Origin: Eleginops maclovinus
Taxonomy: Eukaryota; Chordata; Actinopteri; Perciformes; Eleginopidae
Reading direction: 5' to 3'
NCBI RefSeq assembly: GCF_036324505.1
Contig: NC_086370.1
Span: forward strand, 18,688,600-18,752,599
DNA length: 64,000 nucleotides
Shown here: positions 12,801 through 24,955 of the stretch, in pieces
Layout: every line of letters begins with the position of its first letter
How positions within the stretch are numbered: the first letter of the stretch is position 1
Program-made: the position numbers and the translations under genes
The notes under the pieces: generated by a model
What the model was told of the DNA's origin: nothing
Database searches by the model: none
The model's input: only the letters and a program-made list of their open reading frames with translations

Positions 12801-15800
12801 CAGAATGCCCTTCTACCTTATATGGGTGTTGTTTTGCTCGTTCATAACTGTGCATATGTTATTAGTAGCCTGAGGTGTTGCACGGCTTTAGCTGCGAGTT
12901 AGCACTCGGGTTGTTAACATGAACTCATTTATGGCTGTTGAGTCTCGTGAGGATGTTTCAGTTCATGCTGTTCCCTCAGTCTGTCTCCTAACCCTGCCCT
13001 CTTTACACCCCTCTGCAGTACTCTGTGTCCCCCTCTCACACACACATACACTCAATCCAGCTGAATCAACAGCTGCACCATTGCATTGCAGACCAGGAAA
13101 CATGCCTCTGCCATGTTGATTGCTGCTGAGCTATAGCACACACATCCAGAGGTACACACACAGTCACGTGTGCTAAACACATGTGCTGTCTTTCACGACA
13201 TTGCCTTGATGAGATCCTGTTTGATGATTTCACGTGCAGCCCTGCACACGGCTGCAGCTGCAAACCTATCATCATGTCAATGTCGTGCCATGAAGCTGAT
13301 CAGACCCGTAGTCATTTATGTATTTATTCATCTCAGAAAGGGTGGGGTGGTGGAGAAGAAAGGGGGAAACCCGAAATATATAGGTAACTTAATTTGAGCA
13401 AATATCTTGACCCATTTGAGAGGTATTTGCTAGCCCCTCCATAAAAATAAACGCCATCCACCGTTTCAAATGGTGTGTGGTCTGTCAGAAATCAGTCCCA
13501 TCTGCACGTTGCTGCCAAGAACAGCAACGCTGGACAGGAAACAGGTCTCTCTGAACAAGGCTCTTTTAGAGAAAAAGTTGATGAGGCATAGCACCTAAAG
13601 TTTGATCATTTAGGGAAAGTATTATTGGAGTTACTTCTGATGTGTTGCTTTTTCTCATCTTTATCATAAGCGTTTACTTTACTGGGTTTTCTAAACTGCG
13701 TGTTTTTACATAGTTGCTAAAAAAAGAGTGAAAAGGACATTTCCATTGTAGCTTTCGCACTTTTTAATGACATATGTGGAACTCAAAAACACTCGTCTGC
13801 CTTTCGCCCCCACATTGCCACTGTAATTTCAAAGAGGTTGCGGCGGTGTCGTTTCTTTAACGTGTGGATTTTGTCAAGGAGGCGTTCAATCTAAAACCAG
13901 AATCATCTGTCATTGTTGCAGGAGAAGCCAAAACAAGGGGAATTTGGAGGCAAAAAAAAAGGAGTTTCTTCTTATCCTTGGGAACATAATGTCCTTTTAA
14001 TGTTGTTATGATACATCCAGCTGTTGGTGCGAGCACGTGACTTCCGTTTATGGGGACAAAAGTTTGCATTTAGCCGCAGGGTTTTTGTGTTTTATTATGC
14101 TTTTACCAGATGACGGTGGGAGGGTGTCATGTTGTAGATTAGAGTAGCTTGTGCCTTGAGGTAGTAGGAAACCTAGTAACACAGAACTCATAAATTTTGG
14201 TTTCAGGCCTTCATTTTAGTGCATGTAAAACCAATCTGAGTGAATAGACTGATAATATTATGTTGGCACTGTGACTATATTGCAGATAGGAGGGACATTT
14301 TCCAGTTGGTGGACATTAATGGGGGGGTCATTAGCATGCTGGATGATAAAACTGTAAAAATGATAGCACAAAAAAATCCCTCACAAACATAGTTGAGCCA
14401 CCTCATCTGAAAAGTATCCTCTATTTTCATTGCACAAAATGATACTGAAATTCCTTTTGATTCTGTGATTCGGTCAACAGAAACTGTGAGAAAATGCAGA
14501 GCAGGATGAGAAGACTGATGGCGTGTTACTCTGCTGCTAGAACATAATGATTGAACTCAAAGTTATCCAACTTGGGCCAAGAGCTTAAGAGAGTGAAGGA
14601 AGAACGCAACAAAATATTAACTGTTGTACAAATGTGTTTTGCAATGATTTTTTTGGCTTAAACAAATCTGTTTTATGAGCGTTTCTGAACATAGCAGAAT
14701 AATGTTTTCTACAGAGCTGAGAAACTTGCCTTTTTGAAGGAAGAATTGAGTCTTAAAACAATGTACATCTTGCTTGAATTAATCACATGGTGCTTATTAA
14801 AGGTTTTAACTAATTAAGCTTGCTCTGCTATTGCTCTGGATAATGGCCTTAGCAGCTCATTCTGTTGCTCGCCTAGGCTGTCCATTTGTGTATGTGAGTA
14901 TGGGATGTTTTAGGAAATCAGTGAGGCTTGAAAGGGCTTCCACTCAACCATCATGGACTGTGAGTATATAGCAAAGTAAAGAGAGGCACGCATCAGGCCT
15001 TTCCAAGCTGTCTCTCTGTTTTACAGGTACGTGAGACTGGCAGTGGATAAACTGTCAGAACGTGTTGTAAAAGATGCCAAACAGACCAACGCTGCTTCCA
15101 GGAGAGCATATGGAGGAATTTAAGCACTTCCCTTTTGGATTTGTGCACCACATCCCATAGGAGTACAGGCTGTAGTTGTTGTTATTTGGCAAGAAAAAGT
15201 AGCGGATGTGTTTGTAAAAAAATATGAATTGAAGGTTATTGATTGCTGTGCTAGTTAATGTCCTATCTTCCCTGGCAGGGCTGATGGCTGTTAATCCACT
15301 TTCATGTGTGGCTCATTGCTTAATGCACTGATCCACCAGGGAATATTAAATGCTGCTCATCATGCAATGGGAGGAAGTAGTCCTCGGGTGCTTGATCATG
15401 AGGTCGAAGCTTTGAAAAATCTGAGAAATTCATATCTTCACCCTAAACACACAAACGCCTGGAAAGTATTAAAACAAACAAAAAGGCCGCAGGACCTTTT
15501 TGTGAAAACAAGACTTGTGGAAATCCAGGGCATAGCATTAGGAGAGATCATTTCGGGTCCTAATTTTTTGGAAGGTTTGACAGTTTTTCCTACTTATTCT
15601 TTTTCCACTAACATCAACCACTCGTCATGGCTGGCATTTCTCATGGGGCTTGTTTGTGGGTCTGTAGCCAGGAAACCAAGCAAGGTGAGCTTTCTCGTGT
15701 TGAGGAGGAGCAGGAGGGTGGGGAACAGATTTTCTCTGATTGGAACGCTGACAGCATCTTGACCAGCTCCTTGCTGTTCTTATTTTGAGCTGCCAGCAGT

Positions 15801-16329
15801 TTTCTTTTTCCCCATCCATGCATGTGCTTGTGGTTACGATGACGAGGCTTGTCAAAGGGCTCTTACATAGATTGTTGTTGGCATTTTTCACATGTACCAA
15901 AGCCAAGTGTAATGTTTTGTTTTTGTTTTTTTGGTCGGTGTAAGGGTGGGAGGATTTGGTATTGAGCAGAAACAAAGAATTGTCTGGAAACATCATATGG
16001 GCTTATATCATCAGACATGTTGAAACAAGACACGCAGCTACCATTGATTTATCTTGGTTTCGTTACTTTTGCCGTTCTAACATGCTCTACTTTTCATCAT
16101 GGGAGGCTTTTACGTGTTATATGTTTACTTTAAATATTGCCAGTACAGGAAAAGCATTAGTGAAGAGTTGTCCACACTATAGGCCAAGCCAAAGCCACAT
16201 TACGACACAGTAAAGGTCCTTGATTAAACTGTCTAGAGCCCAATGAATTGTGTGTATTTGTCTGTCAACACACTGCCAATATTCATGATTGTGATAAGCT
16301 AATGTCAGCCCTCCTTCCCTCTGTTCCAG
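9892..16329 (+). other. bicc1: bicc1 intron 2; nothing firm inside
   Basis: This is a 6.4-kb intron between two KH1 exons. I see no transposon ends, tRNA-like boxes or recognisable coding block. A 152-codon open frame at 15304-15762 has no motif I know and no support from splice sites, so I treat it as chance. The stretch around 12150-12650 is less AT-rich and has little low-complexity sequence. It could be a conserved non-coding element, but that cannot be judged without a comparison. Confidence 0.6.
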
Positions 16330-16399
16330 ATCATGGATGAGACCCAAACGCAGATAGCCTGGCCATCCAAACTGAAAATCGGAGCCAAGTCCAAAAAAG
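16330..16399 (+). CDS. bicc1: bicc1 exon 3 (KH1 core)
   Basis: This 70-bp exon encodes IMDETQTQIAWPSKLKIGAK followed by SKK, nearly identical to vertebrate Bicc1 KH1. The GAKS stretch occupies the GXXG loop that contacts RNA in KH folds. The acceptor is CTGTTCCAG and the donor is GGTGACT, with GT at 16400. It begins in phase 0 and ends one base into the next codon; that G plus AT from exon 4 gives Asp, as expected for the DPHIKV motif. The reading frame is undamaged here. Confidence 0.95.
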
Positions 16400-19300
16400 G
16401 TGACTACTTTTCCTTTTCTTTATTCCCCTTTTCAACCCCTTAAGATACTCCTATAGGATCCATCTACTACTCAACACTTTTTCCTAATGCACCTCTTCCT
16501 TACGTAATGTATGAATCTGTTTTCAGATATGGATTTAACCTGCCACGAATCAAAGTCAATACACTCAGGCAAACGTTTTTTATGACTTCCTTCAACACAT
16601 TCTTTAAATACTGTTGCCTTCTGTTTATCTAACAGAAAGTTCACACATCATTTTTAAGATGTGTAAAAACAAAACAGCCAAACTAATCCTGATGTGTGAA
16701 TGTTAGGTAACAACATAGTTGTGTTTCCACCAGACATAGGTTAATGATTAACTCAGTGTTGTTTTAACCAGAGATATGTTCTAAGGGAAGTAATTAGACT
16801 CAGATGGACAAGAAGGACGTGTTTCAAGGTTGCACTATCATTCATTATTAAAAAGTTAAATTGAGCCTGAAACATGAAAGCCAGTAACTTTATCTGCAAT
16901 AAGGAATGTGTGTTTTTTTTTTTGCTGTGGAGGAAGTGGGGGGGTGGGAGATTGAAACCCGCTCATTTTTTGGCAGAGTGGTTTCTTGCACTCTGTTACC
17001 AATAAAACATCATCACGGTTATTTAAAGTTCTTCCGGGAGGGGGTGAGATGGAGTTTGAGGAGTAGGTGTAGCTGTGCCCGTTTTGTTGTCCTCAGGAGG
17101 ATTCCCGGTGTGCGTCTTCAAGCCAGATGTGGAATCCAAAGACATTATGTAACTTCCTTGCTCGCTCTGTATAGAAAATAGTTGACGGGGTTACATCAGA
17201 ATCAGCAACATGTTTTCCTCTAGATACTTAATCAACTGTAAACCCTGGCAAGCCACTCACACACAACCACCCATTCATCCGGTTACTTCATTCATTCATT
17301 CACAAAACCTGCCACCTGGAAATGATGTTCCGTCTACGAATATTTTAAATTCTGAACCATGTCTTGTAGCCTGATGGATTTTTCCCTGTGTTGCGTAAAC
17401 TGAGAGCAGCAGAGGGGAAGAATGTTGGCTAATCACTTACAGTTATCTTACAAGCGAATGCGTTTGTGGGAAAGGAGACATGTAGATCTGACCATCTGTT
17501 TTCACAACCTGGGATCGTGAGTGGGAAAGAAAACATGCAGGACGGCTAAAAAAAGAACATTTCACTTCTTACAGGGATCTTACTTTCTCAGCCCCTAAAA
17601 TAGCTGATGGAAGCGCTATAAAGTAACGGATACTTCTGAGTTAGCCTAATCTAAGGCTTGTTTGCCTTAGATTAGCTTGCCCTGTTTTCCCTGACTTTTG
17701 TGGTGGTGTCTTTTTTATGTAAGGTCTGGAATTTGTTACACTCACACTGCAGGGTAGCAGCAGATGTGGGGGGATTTGTATGTTTGTGTCCTCTCCTCAT
17801 GCGGGGCCACAATCTACGGCATTTATCACCTGCAGCTATAGCTGTCCCTGCCACCTGCATAAGTGTGATAAGGCTAGTTGTTAGCCTCTGGGTCGAGCCA
17901 TCATCAGCAATCTGTTACTGATTTAATACAGTGAGGGGCTAAATCACTCACACATGACAGGTCCGTGTTGCATCTTCAGCTCTGAGTGACAAAATGGCCA
18001 ATACTGTGAGATGTTTTTTAATGTATTAAGCATGTTTTTATCTCTGATCGTTGTCTTTATACTACTTCTACTTGCCAGTTGTGTTTTTCAACATTCCCGC
18101 AGATGTTCTGAATGAGAAACGCCAAGCCAAATGGACTTAATTCCCTTCATTTATGGTGGTATTTTCGAATGTAGTCCTCAGCTGGAAAAATGCTTTAGCT
18201 TTGCCAGCATGGAGCTCTGGGTCAAAAGGTTTCTTCTCCGTCAAGTGGAACTGAAATATGTGCGACTGAAAACATTCACTCTTTGCAGCTGCAAGTCTAC
18301 TCTTGTTTTTGTTTGCTTTTCCAGCTGTTGTGTGTGCCAAATTAAGACTTAAGGTGTTCATTTTTTATTCCACAATCAATCATCAAAAAAGGAGCATATA
18401 CCACACATAAAAAAAATGCGGGGGTGTTTTACATCACGACTGCAACACTCGTTTAGGCTGGCTAATGTTTGCCAGATGTGCAGTGCAGGTCAGTCACTGG
18501 AAGAACCATACTCCCTCTAATGGTCACAGTGGGTGCCACAGGAAGAAGTGGAGACATTTCTATTGTTCACAGCAACAGCTGTATGATGGGAAATGTTCCT
18601 GGAATCAGCTCTTAGACTGTGATGGGTCTCTAACCACTTTAGCTTTTTTCTCTGGTTTGCTTTGTTTTGTTTTCCTGTCTCAGACTGCAGCTTTGGTTCC
18701 TACCCTTCAAGCCTTCAAAGAGCTGTTGTTCCTCTCCCATGAGATCTAGCATCTCTTGTACTGCATGCTGACATTTCCTGACCCCTGTGACACTGCTGGC
18801 ACTCAATGGTCCCCATAGTCTCCATTAAATATAGAGCTGAACCTTCTTCAGATACCTTTTAAAAACAGAATTTCATTCTAGCCATCCCATGTTCTTTTGC
18901 GTTCTAAAGAAGACTGAGATCATGTGTTCTCTGTATTTTGCGGCTCCAAAGAGAGTATCTTGGTTTTTTGTGAGATATTCATCGTATAAAACATTCTGAA
19001 ATCAGAAACTTCCCGTGTCATCACAGAAATATGTCCGGGCCATTGTTTTTTTTAAGGGTACTGTAGACTTTTCGCTTAAAACTCAAAACATGCTTCCATG
19101 GGGTTTGCAAAGTTCCCAACGACTAAGAGTAAATCTGCCTCAGTGAGTCCTGACTGAAGCCCATACTGTAAATCTCAGATGCTTTAAGTGTGTGTATGGG
19201 GAGGGGTATTCCTGGAAGGGGGCTTAGTTGACTTCCTGCTGCTCAGAACATTTAACAGAGAGGCGATGGACCATGGGTGTGTAGTACATGCGTGTGCACA

Positions 19301-19961
19301 TTTGAATTTGTGTGTGTTCATGCATTTTTACATTGGTGTTCTCCTGGGGTCCGGCATGCGCGGAGCCAGATGTTAGTTTACCCAACGCTACACAAGCTCT
19401 GAATGCTTCGGTATGCAGTGTTTGGTTATTTTTTGTGAAGTATTAAGAGGCTGACAAGGCTTCTGGGAGCACAGGTTACTCTAGCTATTGGGACCTTTTA
19501 ATTCTATTGTGGGACCACTGAGAACATGCTGTTTTATCTATTGCAAAGTTCTAATAGCAATTAGCAAAAAAACCCTCAGACCCAATGAATAATGTGCAGC
19601 ACTGAACAATGCATATTTGCAGTGAAGGAGCAACAATTCGGCTCAAACTGTTTTGATGGATTTCCTGGATATAATTCCACAGAGCCACACTCCCCCCTCC
19701 TCCTCCCATGGTGTGGTTGCTCTTCGACTTAAATGAGACTCGGCAGATATCAAAGCAGCAATTACTGCTGCAGCGATATTCTCTGACGCGCTCTAATTTG
19801 TTGACACATCCAGACTGCTGTGTCATGTTTGGTTAAATGGATTTAAATTGTGTCCCACTCCCTCCCTATGTATCTCTTCCCTTTTTATCAGCACTGACAC
19901 TCACACACATAATGAACATCCACACGTTAAAGCCTTTCTCTTTTTTCCACATTCCCTGCAG
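16400..19961 (+). other. bicc1: bicc1 intron 3; one small hairpin
   Basis: This 3.6-kb intron has no recognisable gene. A perfect 12-bp inverted repeat with a 6-base loop lies at 17646-17675 (arm CTAATCTAAGGC). The intron ends in a pyrimidine-rich stretch and CCCTGCAG before exon 4. No intact mobile element was recognised. Confidence 0.6.
17646..17675. repeat. Perfect 12-bp inverted repeat
   Basis: The left arm CTAATCTAAGGC (17646-17657) is followed by a six-base loop and its exact reverse complement (17664-17675). It lies in bicc1 intron 3. It could form a small hairpin in DNA or pre-mRNA. The stem is too short for a microRNA precursor, and no function is claimed. Confidence 0.8.
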
Positions 19962-20042
19962 ATCCACACATCAAGGTGTGCGGGAAAGAGGGAGAATGTG
20001 AGGGAAGCCAAAGACAGAATTATGTCCGTCCTCGACACAAAG
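19962..20042 (+). CDS. bicc1: bicc1 exon 4 (end of KH1), with a +1 frameshift as sequenced
   Basis: The exon lies between CCCTGCAG and GTACGG and is 81 bp as sequenced. Its first part reads DPHIKV in the phase set by exon 3. Its second part reads GKRENVREAK and then DRIMSVLDTK, the conserved end of KH1, but in a frame shifted by one. The extra base maps to the G run at 19982-19984 or just beside it. Without it the exon would be 80 bp and would end in phase 0, which exon 5 requires. Taken literally, the reading frame meets TAA at 21231-21233, right after the exon 4/5 junction, giving a truncated protein with only KH1. Splice sites and both flanking frames are otherwise clean. A base-calling or assembly indel is the likelier cause; true allelic or ohnolog inactivation is possible. 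Confidence 0.85.
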
Positions 20043-21228
20043 GTACGGTAAACATCTTAATCGGAGTAAAGATAAGATAAGATTTACTCCCCTTTTCCTC
20101 TTTTTCACTCTCTGTGACTCCCCTCTTTCTCTGGTGTTCAGTTCACCTTAATGTATTTCACCTCGGCTCTCCCACTGGTCCAAGTGACAGATTGCACACA
20201 GCAGTGTGGTATAAACTTGGCACTTATCTTGCCAGATACTCTCATCCCGAGCCTTGTCAGGGATTGCAGTGTGAGTGCGTGCAGCTTCCGTTGCCATGGA
20301 AACAAAAGAAATAACGTACCTGGGCGATTGCGCTGCAGCACCCCCTGGGGGCTCGCAATCAGATGTGCACTTTGAACAGCTCAACACACAAAAGAGCAAC
20401 ACATGATTGGCAAAGTGTATACTGTCTTTGTCACGAAAAGGCCATTTTAGTCTGGCAGGCAAGTTATTTATTAATGTGACTCGTTTATTTTAATATACTG
20501 CATACTTTGTTGCCTCTGTGCCTCTTTTCAAAAAGGCTGCAGCATATGAAAGTGTTTAAAGAGGGGAAATTGTTGGATTGGTTTTTTGTGACTATGCTCA
20601 GGTATTTCAGTAAAGAAGCATTTTCAGAGAAACCAATGGACATGCACCAAAAGCATCTCTCTCTGCCAATTTATTTTGTCTGACCTGCCAATCTGAAAAG
20701 GGTTTTTTTATTGAAAAATTGACTGTTTACACGTTTTCTTGCCTTTCTCTCTTATATAGCTGACCAAAAACACATTCAAAGACATCACCTTGGGTTTTGA
20801 GGATTTAGAATGTGTATTTTTCATACTTTTCTGACATTTTATTGACCAAACAATTAATTAAATTAGCTATCTAACAACTGTCAGAATAATCGATAATGAT
20901 AATGATTGGTGGCAGATCAATCGGTGCATCTGTAGGGAGCAGAGCGCATCATTTGTCCTGGCCCTCCTTTTGTATTTACACTTTAAAATGTCACAGTGAT
21001 TCATTGAGTTTAATAAGCTTTCTGTGGAGATATTGGATACACTATTATGTCTCAGGGACACCACTGACTGCAATATTGTGCAACTTGAATGTAGTGCATG
21101 ACACCTTTCTAACTGTATTGTTAAGTGCCTTTTCAAATAAACACATAGAAAGATGCATCTTTCACTGCACAAACGGAGCATTATCAATCATCATTTCATC
21201 ACACAGCCCTCTCTTTTCTGCTCATTAG
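20043..21228 (+). other. bicc1: bicc1 intron 4; nothing recognised
   Basis: This is a 1.2-kb intron with no coding signal, repeat family or structured RNA that I can support. It ends in a pyrimidine-rich tract and CTCATTAG. Confidence 0.6.
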
Positions 21229-21387
21229 AGTAACAGGGTAACTCTGAAGATGGACGTCTCCCACACAGAGCACTCCCACGTTATCGGTAAAGGCGGCAAC
21301 AACATCAAGAGGGTGATGGAGGAGACGGGATGCCACATCCATTTCCCAGACTCTAACAGGAACAACCAGGCAGAGAAAAGCAACCAG
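21229..21387 (+). CDS. bicc1: bicc1 exon 5 (KH2, GKGG loop)
   Basis: This 159-bp exon in phase 0 encodes SNRVTLKMDVSHTEHSHVIG, then KGGNNIKRVMEETGCHIHFP, then DSNRNNQAEKSNQ. It is almost identical to mammalian Bicc1. The GKGG loop, flanked by VI and NNIK, is the canonical GXXG RNA-binding loop of a KH domain. The donor is CAG followed by GTATGT. The exon is intact, with no indels. It is the most conserved block of the gene in this window and the best single piece of evidence for the gene's identity. Confidence 0.97.
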
Positions 21388-22810
21388 GTATGTGAGTCTA
21401 CAACATGGATTTACACAGAGGCGTCTCACTCAGGCTTCAGAGATAGATGGATGGAGCAAGTGAGCCTTTTCCTGCCAGCACATCAAACACTCCTCCTCAT
21501 CGAACATGTGCTTTAATCTCTTGAACCACAACCTTGCACGATTGATGTTTTGAGTGTTAGTGTATTGAGCTCTGCAGACTAACTTACTATCATCACCCCT
21601 TCATGAGTGATTTTCTTCAGTAGTAACTTAAGTTGCTCTAAATAGTGGTTTTGATCTTTGCATGCAGCCCTCCAGCCAATTTATTACCTGTCACTGCATC
21701 TCGGGCCGGACATTTTAGAGAGGATTGGTCCAGCTGGCTGTTTTGATTGGCCGACCCAGAGGAAGTCGGTGTGTTTTGGCTGGACTTGCTGTAGAGGGGC
21801 AGTAGGATCCTGCTGTAATTACCCTTGAAGTGTAGTATGAGGAGTTCTGCAGTGCACTCTGCCAGGCACGGCATTCGATGTCTATCTTTGCCAGATGTCT
21901 GAAGTGCATGGTGACAGTTCATTCATTTTGGAAAGGTCACTGATTTCAACCTTATCACTGTGGATTTTGCATAATAAGATACGCCTGAAGTCAGTATTCT
22001 GTATCTCATAGACTGTCCGACCCCTCCAGTCTTACTCTGATGATGCAAGTCTGGGCTGATAAGTAGCAAGAGACTCTTTTTTTTTCTTTTTAGGGCTAAG
22101 ACCGCTAAAGCTGTTCCAGAAGCTTTGCGATTGCAGCAGAGCCTGTGAGGTACAGTGCAGATACAGAGTAAAGTGCAGTGCTGTTATAAAAGCATATATA
22201 GATGACCGGGAAAATAAATGAAGTGGCACTTACCTTTCCCTCTCACTGGAGCTGCTAGAATTTAGGTTATTTTTCAAGCGGTTTCCTAGAATGAAGCATA
22301 AAAGTGGGTTTCAGGTGGTTTCACTATGTTTGTGTATATGCATAGTATGTGTGTGTGTTGTTCATTTGGCAAAAATGGGCCAGAGATTAACCAAAGTGCC
22401 AATATTAATGTTTGTTTGATCGTTTATTTCTAATAACTGCTCCCAAAAACAAGTTTCGTCTTTGCCGCAGTATTTATTACTTTTAATCTGACCTCCTCTC
22501 TTGGTGCTTGTGTTAACAAAAATACTTTCAATTGTGTAAGCCATTTTTATAATGCTGTGTTAGTTTGTGGTTACTGTAATTGTGTGGTTCAAGAATATAA
22601 AACATTACATTACCTGGAAATATGTCACAAAAGGGATTAGGTTTCAGTTTAGAGGAAGCCTTTAAACCTCTCCTGCTTTCGTTATATTTATTCTAGTTTT
22701 TTTCTTTCGACTTTTAAATGAAGTGCAACTGTATGCTGCGATCCCTGCCAGTATTTGTCTTGGATGGGATTTGAACTGATTTACATATGTACCTTTTTTA
22801 TTGTGAACAG
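21388..22810 (+). other. bicc1: bicc1 intron 5; nothing recognised
   Basis: This is a 1.4-kb intron inside the KH2 coding region. Apart from short T-rich runs I see no gene, mobile element or notable repeat. Confidence 0.6.
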
Positions 22811-22864
22811 GTGTCCATCGCAGGGCAGCCAGGAGGGGTGGAGGCCGCTCGAGTAAAAATAAGG
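22811..22864 (+). CDS. bicc1: bicc1 exon 6 (end of KH2)
   Basis: This 54-bp, 18-codon exon encodes VSIAGQPGGVEAARVKIR, the last strand and helix of KH2. The vertebrate counterpart reads VSIAGQPAGVESARVRIR. The acceptor is GTGAACAG and the donor is AGG followed by GTGAGT. Both ends are in phase 0, so skipping it would not shift the frame but would remove the end of KH2. Confidence 0.95.
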
Positions 22865-23350
22865 GTGAGTTGGAACCAAACCGATGCAGTACGTTTTAAA
22901 GCGATACTGCACTCAGACTTTAGTGTGTTAAACAAACATTCCCTGCAGGCTTATACGTAGTTAGATTTGACTTTTTTGAAGCATGACAACCACGGTCCTC
23001 TTTAGTCTTTGGCTTTTGGAATTGATTTTATCATTGACGAATTTTAAGTTCATCAGGTTTTTGCCAAATATATTCCTACCTCAGTTTGCACACGTCACTG
23101 TGTTGATCTTCACGCTCCGATCGAGACATGAAATCGCCAGGCTCCACTTTGGAGAGGAGGCAGGATTGATCTCTCGGTCAGGAAATATTTTGTTTATACT
23201 TTTCTTTTATAACTGCACAGTAAAATAATACTAGCAGCAGAGTAAGAGGAATGCTGCGTGACTGCAGTGTGACAGAGATTGATCACAGGAAAATCAAATG
23301 AAAAAACTCCTGTATAACCAGCACACTTGGACACGTGGACTCCTGTTGTA

Positions 23351-23550
23351 CAGTGGGGCAAAAAAGTATTTAGTCAGCCACCAATTGTGCAAGTTCTCCC
23401 ATTTAAAAAGATGAGAGAGGCCTGTAATTTTTATCATAGGTATACCTCAACTATGAGAGACAAAATGAGAAAACAAAATCCAGAAAATCACATTGTAGGA
23501 TTTTTAATGAATTTATTTTCAAATTATTGTGGAAAATAAGTATTTGGTCA
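23351..23550. repeat. Left inverted repeat of the Tc1-like element (IR/DR)
   Basis: This 200-bp terminal inverted repeat starts CAGTGGGGCAAAAAAGTATT and carries an outer direct repeat. A second direct repeat (AAAATAAGTATTTGGTCA) lies at 23533-23550. In related fish elements these are the transposase binding sites; that role is inferred here from layout. The middle of the repeat, around 23513-23532, is where the two ends differ most. Confidence 0.93.
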
Positions 23551-23566
23551 ATAACAAAAGTTCATC

Positions 23567-24589
23567 TCAATACTTTGTTATATACCCTTTGTTGGCAATG
23601 ACAGAGGTCAAACGTTTTCTGTAAGTCTTCACAAGGTTTTCACACACTGTTGCTGGTATTTTGGCCCATTCCTCCATGCAGATCTCCTCTAAAGCAGTGA
23701 TGTTTTGGGGCTGTCGCTGGGCAACACGGACTTTCAACTCCCTCCAAAGATTTTCTATGGGGTGGAGATGTGGAGACTGGCTAGGCCACTCCAGGACCTT
23801 GAAATGCTTCTTACGAAGCCACTCCTTCGTTGCCCTGGCGGTGTGTTTGGGATCATTGTCATGCTGAAAGACCCAGCCACGCTTCATCTTCAGTGCCCTT
23901 GCTGATGGAAGGAGGTTTTCACTCAAAATCTCACGATACATGGCCCCATTCATTCTTTCTTTTACACGGATCAGTCGTCCTGGTCCCTTTGCAGAAAAAC
24001 AGCCCCAAAGCATGATGTTTCCACCCCCATGCTTCACAGTAGGTATGGTGTTCTTTGGAAGCAACTCTGCATTCTTTCTCCTCCAAACACGACGAGTTGA
24101 GTTTTTACCAAAAAGTTCTATTTTGGTTTCATCTGACCATATGACATTCTCCCAATCCTCTTCTGGATCATCCAAATGCCCTCTAGCAAACTTCAGACGG
24201 GCCTGGACATGTACTGGCTTAAGCAGGGGGACACGTCTGGAACTGCAGGATTTAAGTCCCTGGCGGCGTAGTGTGTTACTGATGGTAGCCTCTGTTACTT
24301 TGGTCCCAGCTCTCTGCAGGTCATTCACTAGGTCCCCCCGTGTGGTTCTGGGATTTTTGCTCACCGTTCTTGTGATCGTTTTGACCCCACGGGGTGAGAT
24401 CTTGCGTGGAGCCCCAGATCGAGGGAGATTAGCAGTGGTCTTGTATGTCTTCCATTTTCTAATAATTGCTCCCACAGTTGATTTCTTCACACCAAGCTGC
24501 TTACCCATTACAGATTCAGTTTTCCCAGCCTGGTGCAGGTCTACAATTTTGTCTCTGGTCTCCTTTGACAGCTCTTTGGTCTTGGCCAT
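23567..24589 (-). CDS. Tc1-like DD34E transposase, intact, 340 residues
   Basis: The enzyme cuts and pastes its own element at TA sites in the nucleus. The open frame is 340 codons with ATG at 24587-24589 and no internal stop, the usual full length for fish Tc1-like transposases. Residues 1-110 form the two helix-turn-helix (paired-like) DNA-binding units, with SGAPRK near 58-63 where relatives have a GRPR-type AT-hook. The catalytic DDE triad is complete: Asp153 in WSDETK, Asp244 in [10 protein letters not shown] and Glu279 in HPIENLW, with 34 residues between the last two. A glycine-rich stretch [10 protein letters not shown] lies near 187-196. The motif usually written SPDLNPIENLW reads [11 protein letters not shown] here, with His at two positions; whether this affects activity is unknown. 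The gene is complete and potentially functional, but activity cannot be judged from sequence alone. Confidence 0.97.
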   Translation of the reverse strand: MAKTKELSKETRDKIVDLHQAGKTESVMGKQLGVKKSTVGAIIRKWKTYKTTANLPRSGAPRKISPRGVKTITRTVSKNPRTTRGDLVNDLQRAGTKVTEATISNTLRRQGLKSCSSRRVPLLKPVHVQARLKFARGHLDDPEEDWENVIWSDETKIELFGKNSTRRVWRRKNAELLPKNTIPTVKHGGGNIMLWGCFSAKGPGRLIRVKERMNGAMYREILSENLLPSARALKMKRGWVFQHDNDPKHTARATKEWLRKKHFKVLEWPSQSPHLHPIENLWRELKVRVAQRQPQNITALEEICMEEWAKIPATVCENLVKTYRKRLTSVIANKGYITKY

Positions 24590-24755
24590 AGTGGAGTTTG
24601 GAGTATGACTGTTTGAGGTTGTGGACAGGTGTCTTTTATACTGATAACGAGTTCAAAAAGGTGCCATTAATACAGGTAACGAGTGGAGGACAGAGGAGCC
24701 TCTTAAAGAAGAAGTTACAGGTCTGTGAGAGCCAGAAATCTTGCTTGTTTGTAGG

Positions 24756-24955
24756 TGACCAAATACTTATTTTACCGAGGAATTTACCAATTAATTCATT
24801 AAAAATCCTACAATGTGATTTCCTGGATTTTTTTTTCTCATTTTGTCTCTCATAGTTGAGGTATACCTATGATAAAAATTACAGGCCTCTCTCATCTTTT
24901 TAAATGGGAGAACTTGCACAATTGGTGGCTGACTAAATACTTTTTTGCCCCACTG
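24756..24955. repeat. Right inverted repeat of the Tc1-like element (IR/DR)
   Basis: This 200-bp repeat is the reverse complement of the left end. It finishes GCCCCACTG next to the TA duplication. Its inner direct repeat (TGACCAAATACTTATTTTA) is at 24756-24774. It matches the left end with about two mismatches over the outer 160 bases, followed by a diverged 20-base segment. Confidence 0.93.

Noticed and set aside
15027..15123. Exon-like block after TTTTACAG (reads YVRLAVDKLSERVVKDAKQT)
   Set aside because: It has an acceptor-like start but ends in an in-frame stop with no donor, and nothing like it occurs in Bicc1 between exons 2 and 3.
15304..15762. 152-codon open frame in bicc1 intron 2
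   Set aside because: No recognised domain, no splice-bounded block, and its composition is like translated intron. Long chance frames of this size are expected in 64 kb.
23940..24608. 222-codon open frame on the + strand inside the Tc1-like element
   Set aside because: It is the shadow of the transposase gene read on the other strand.
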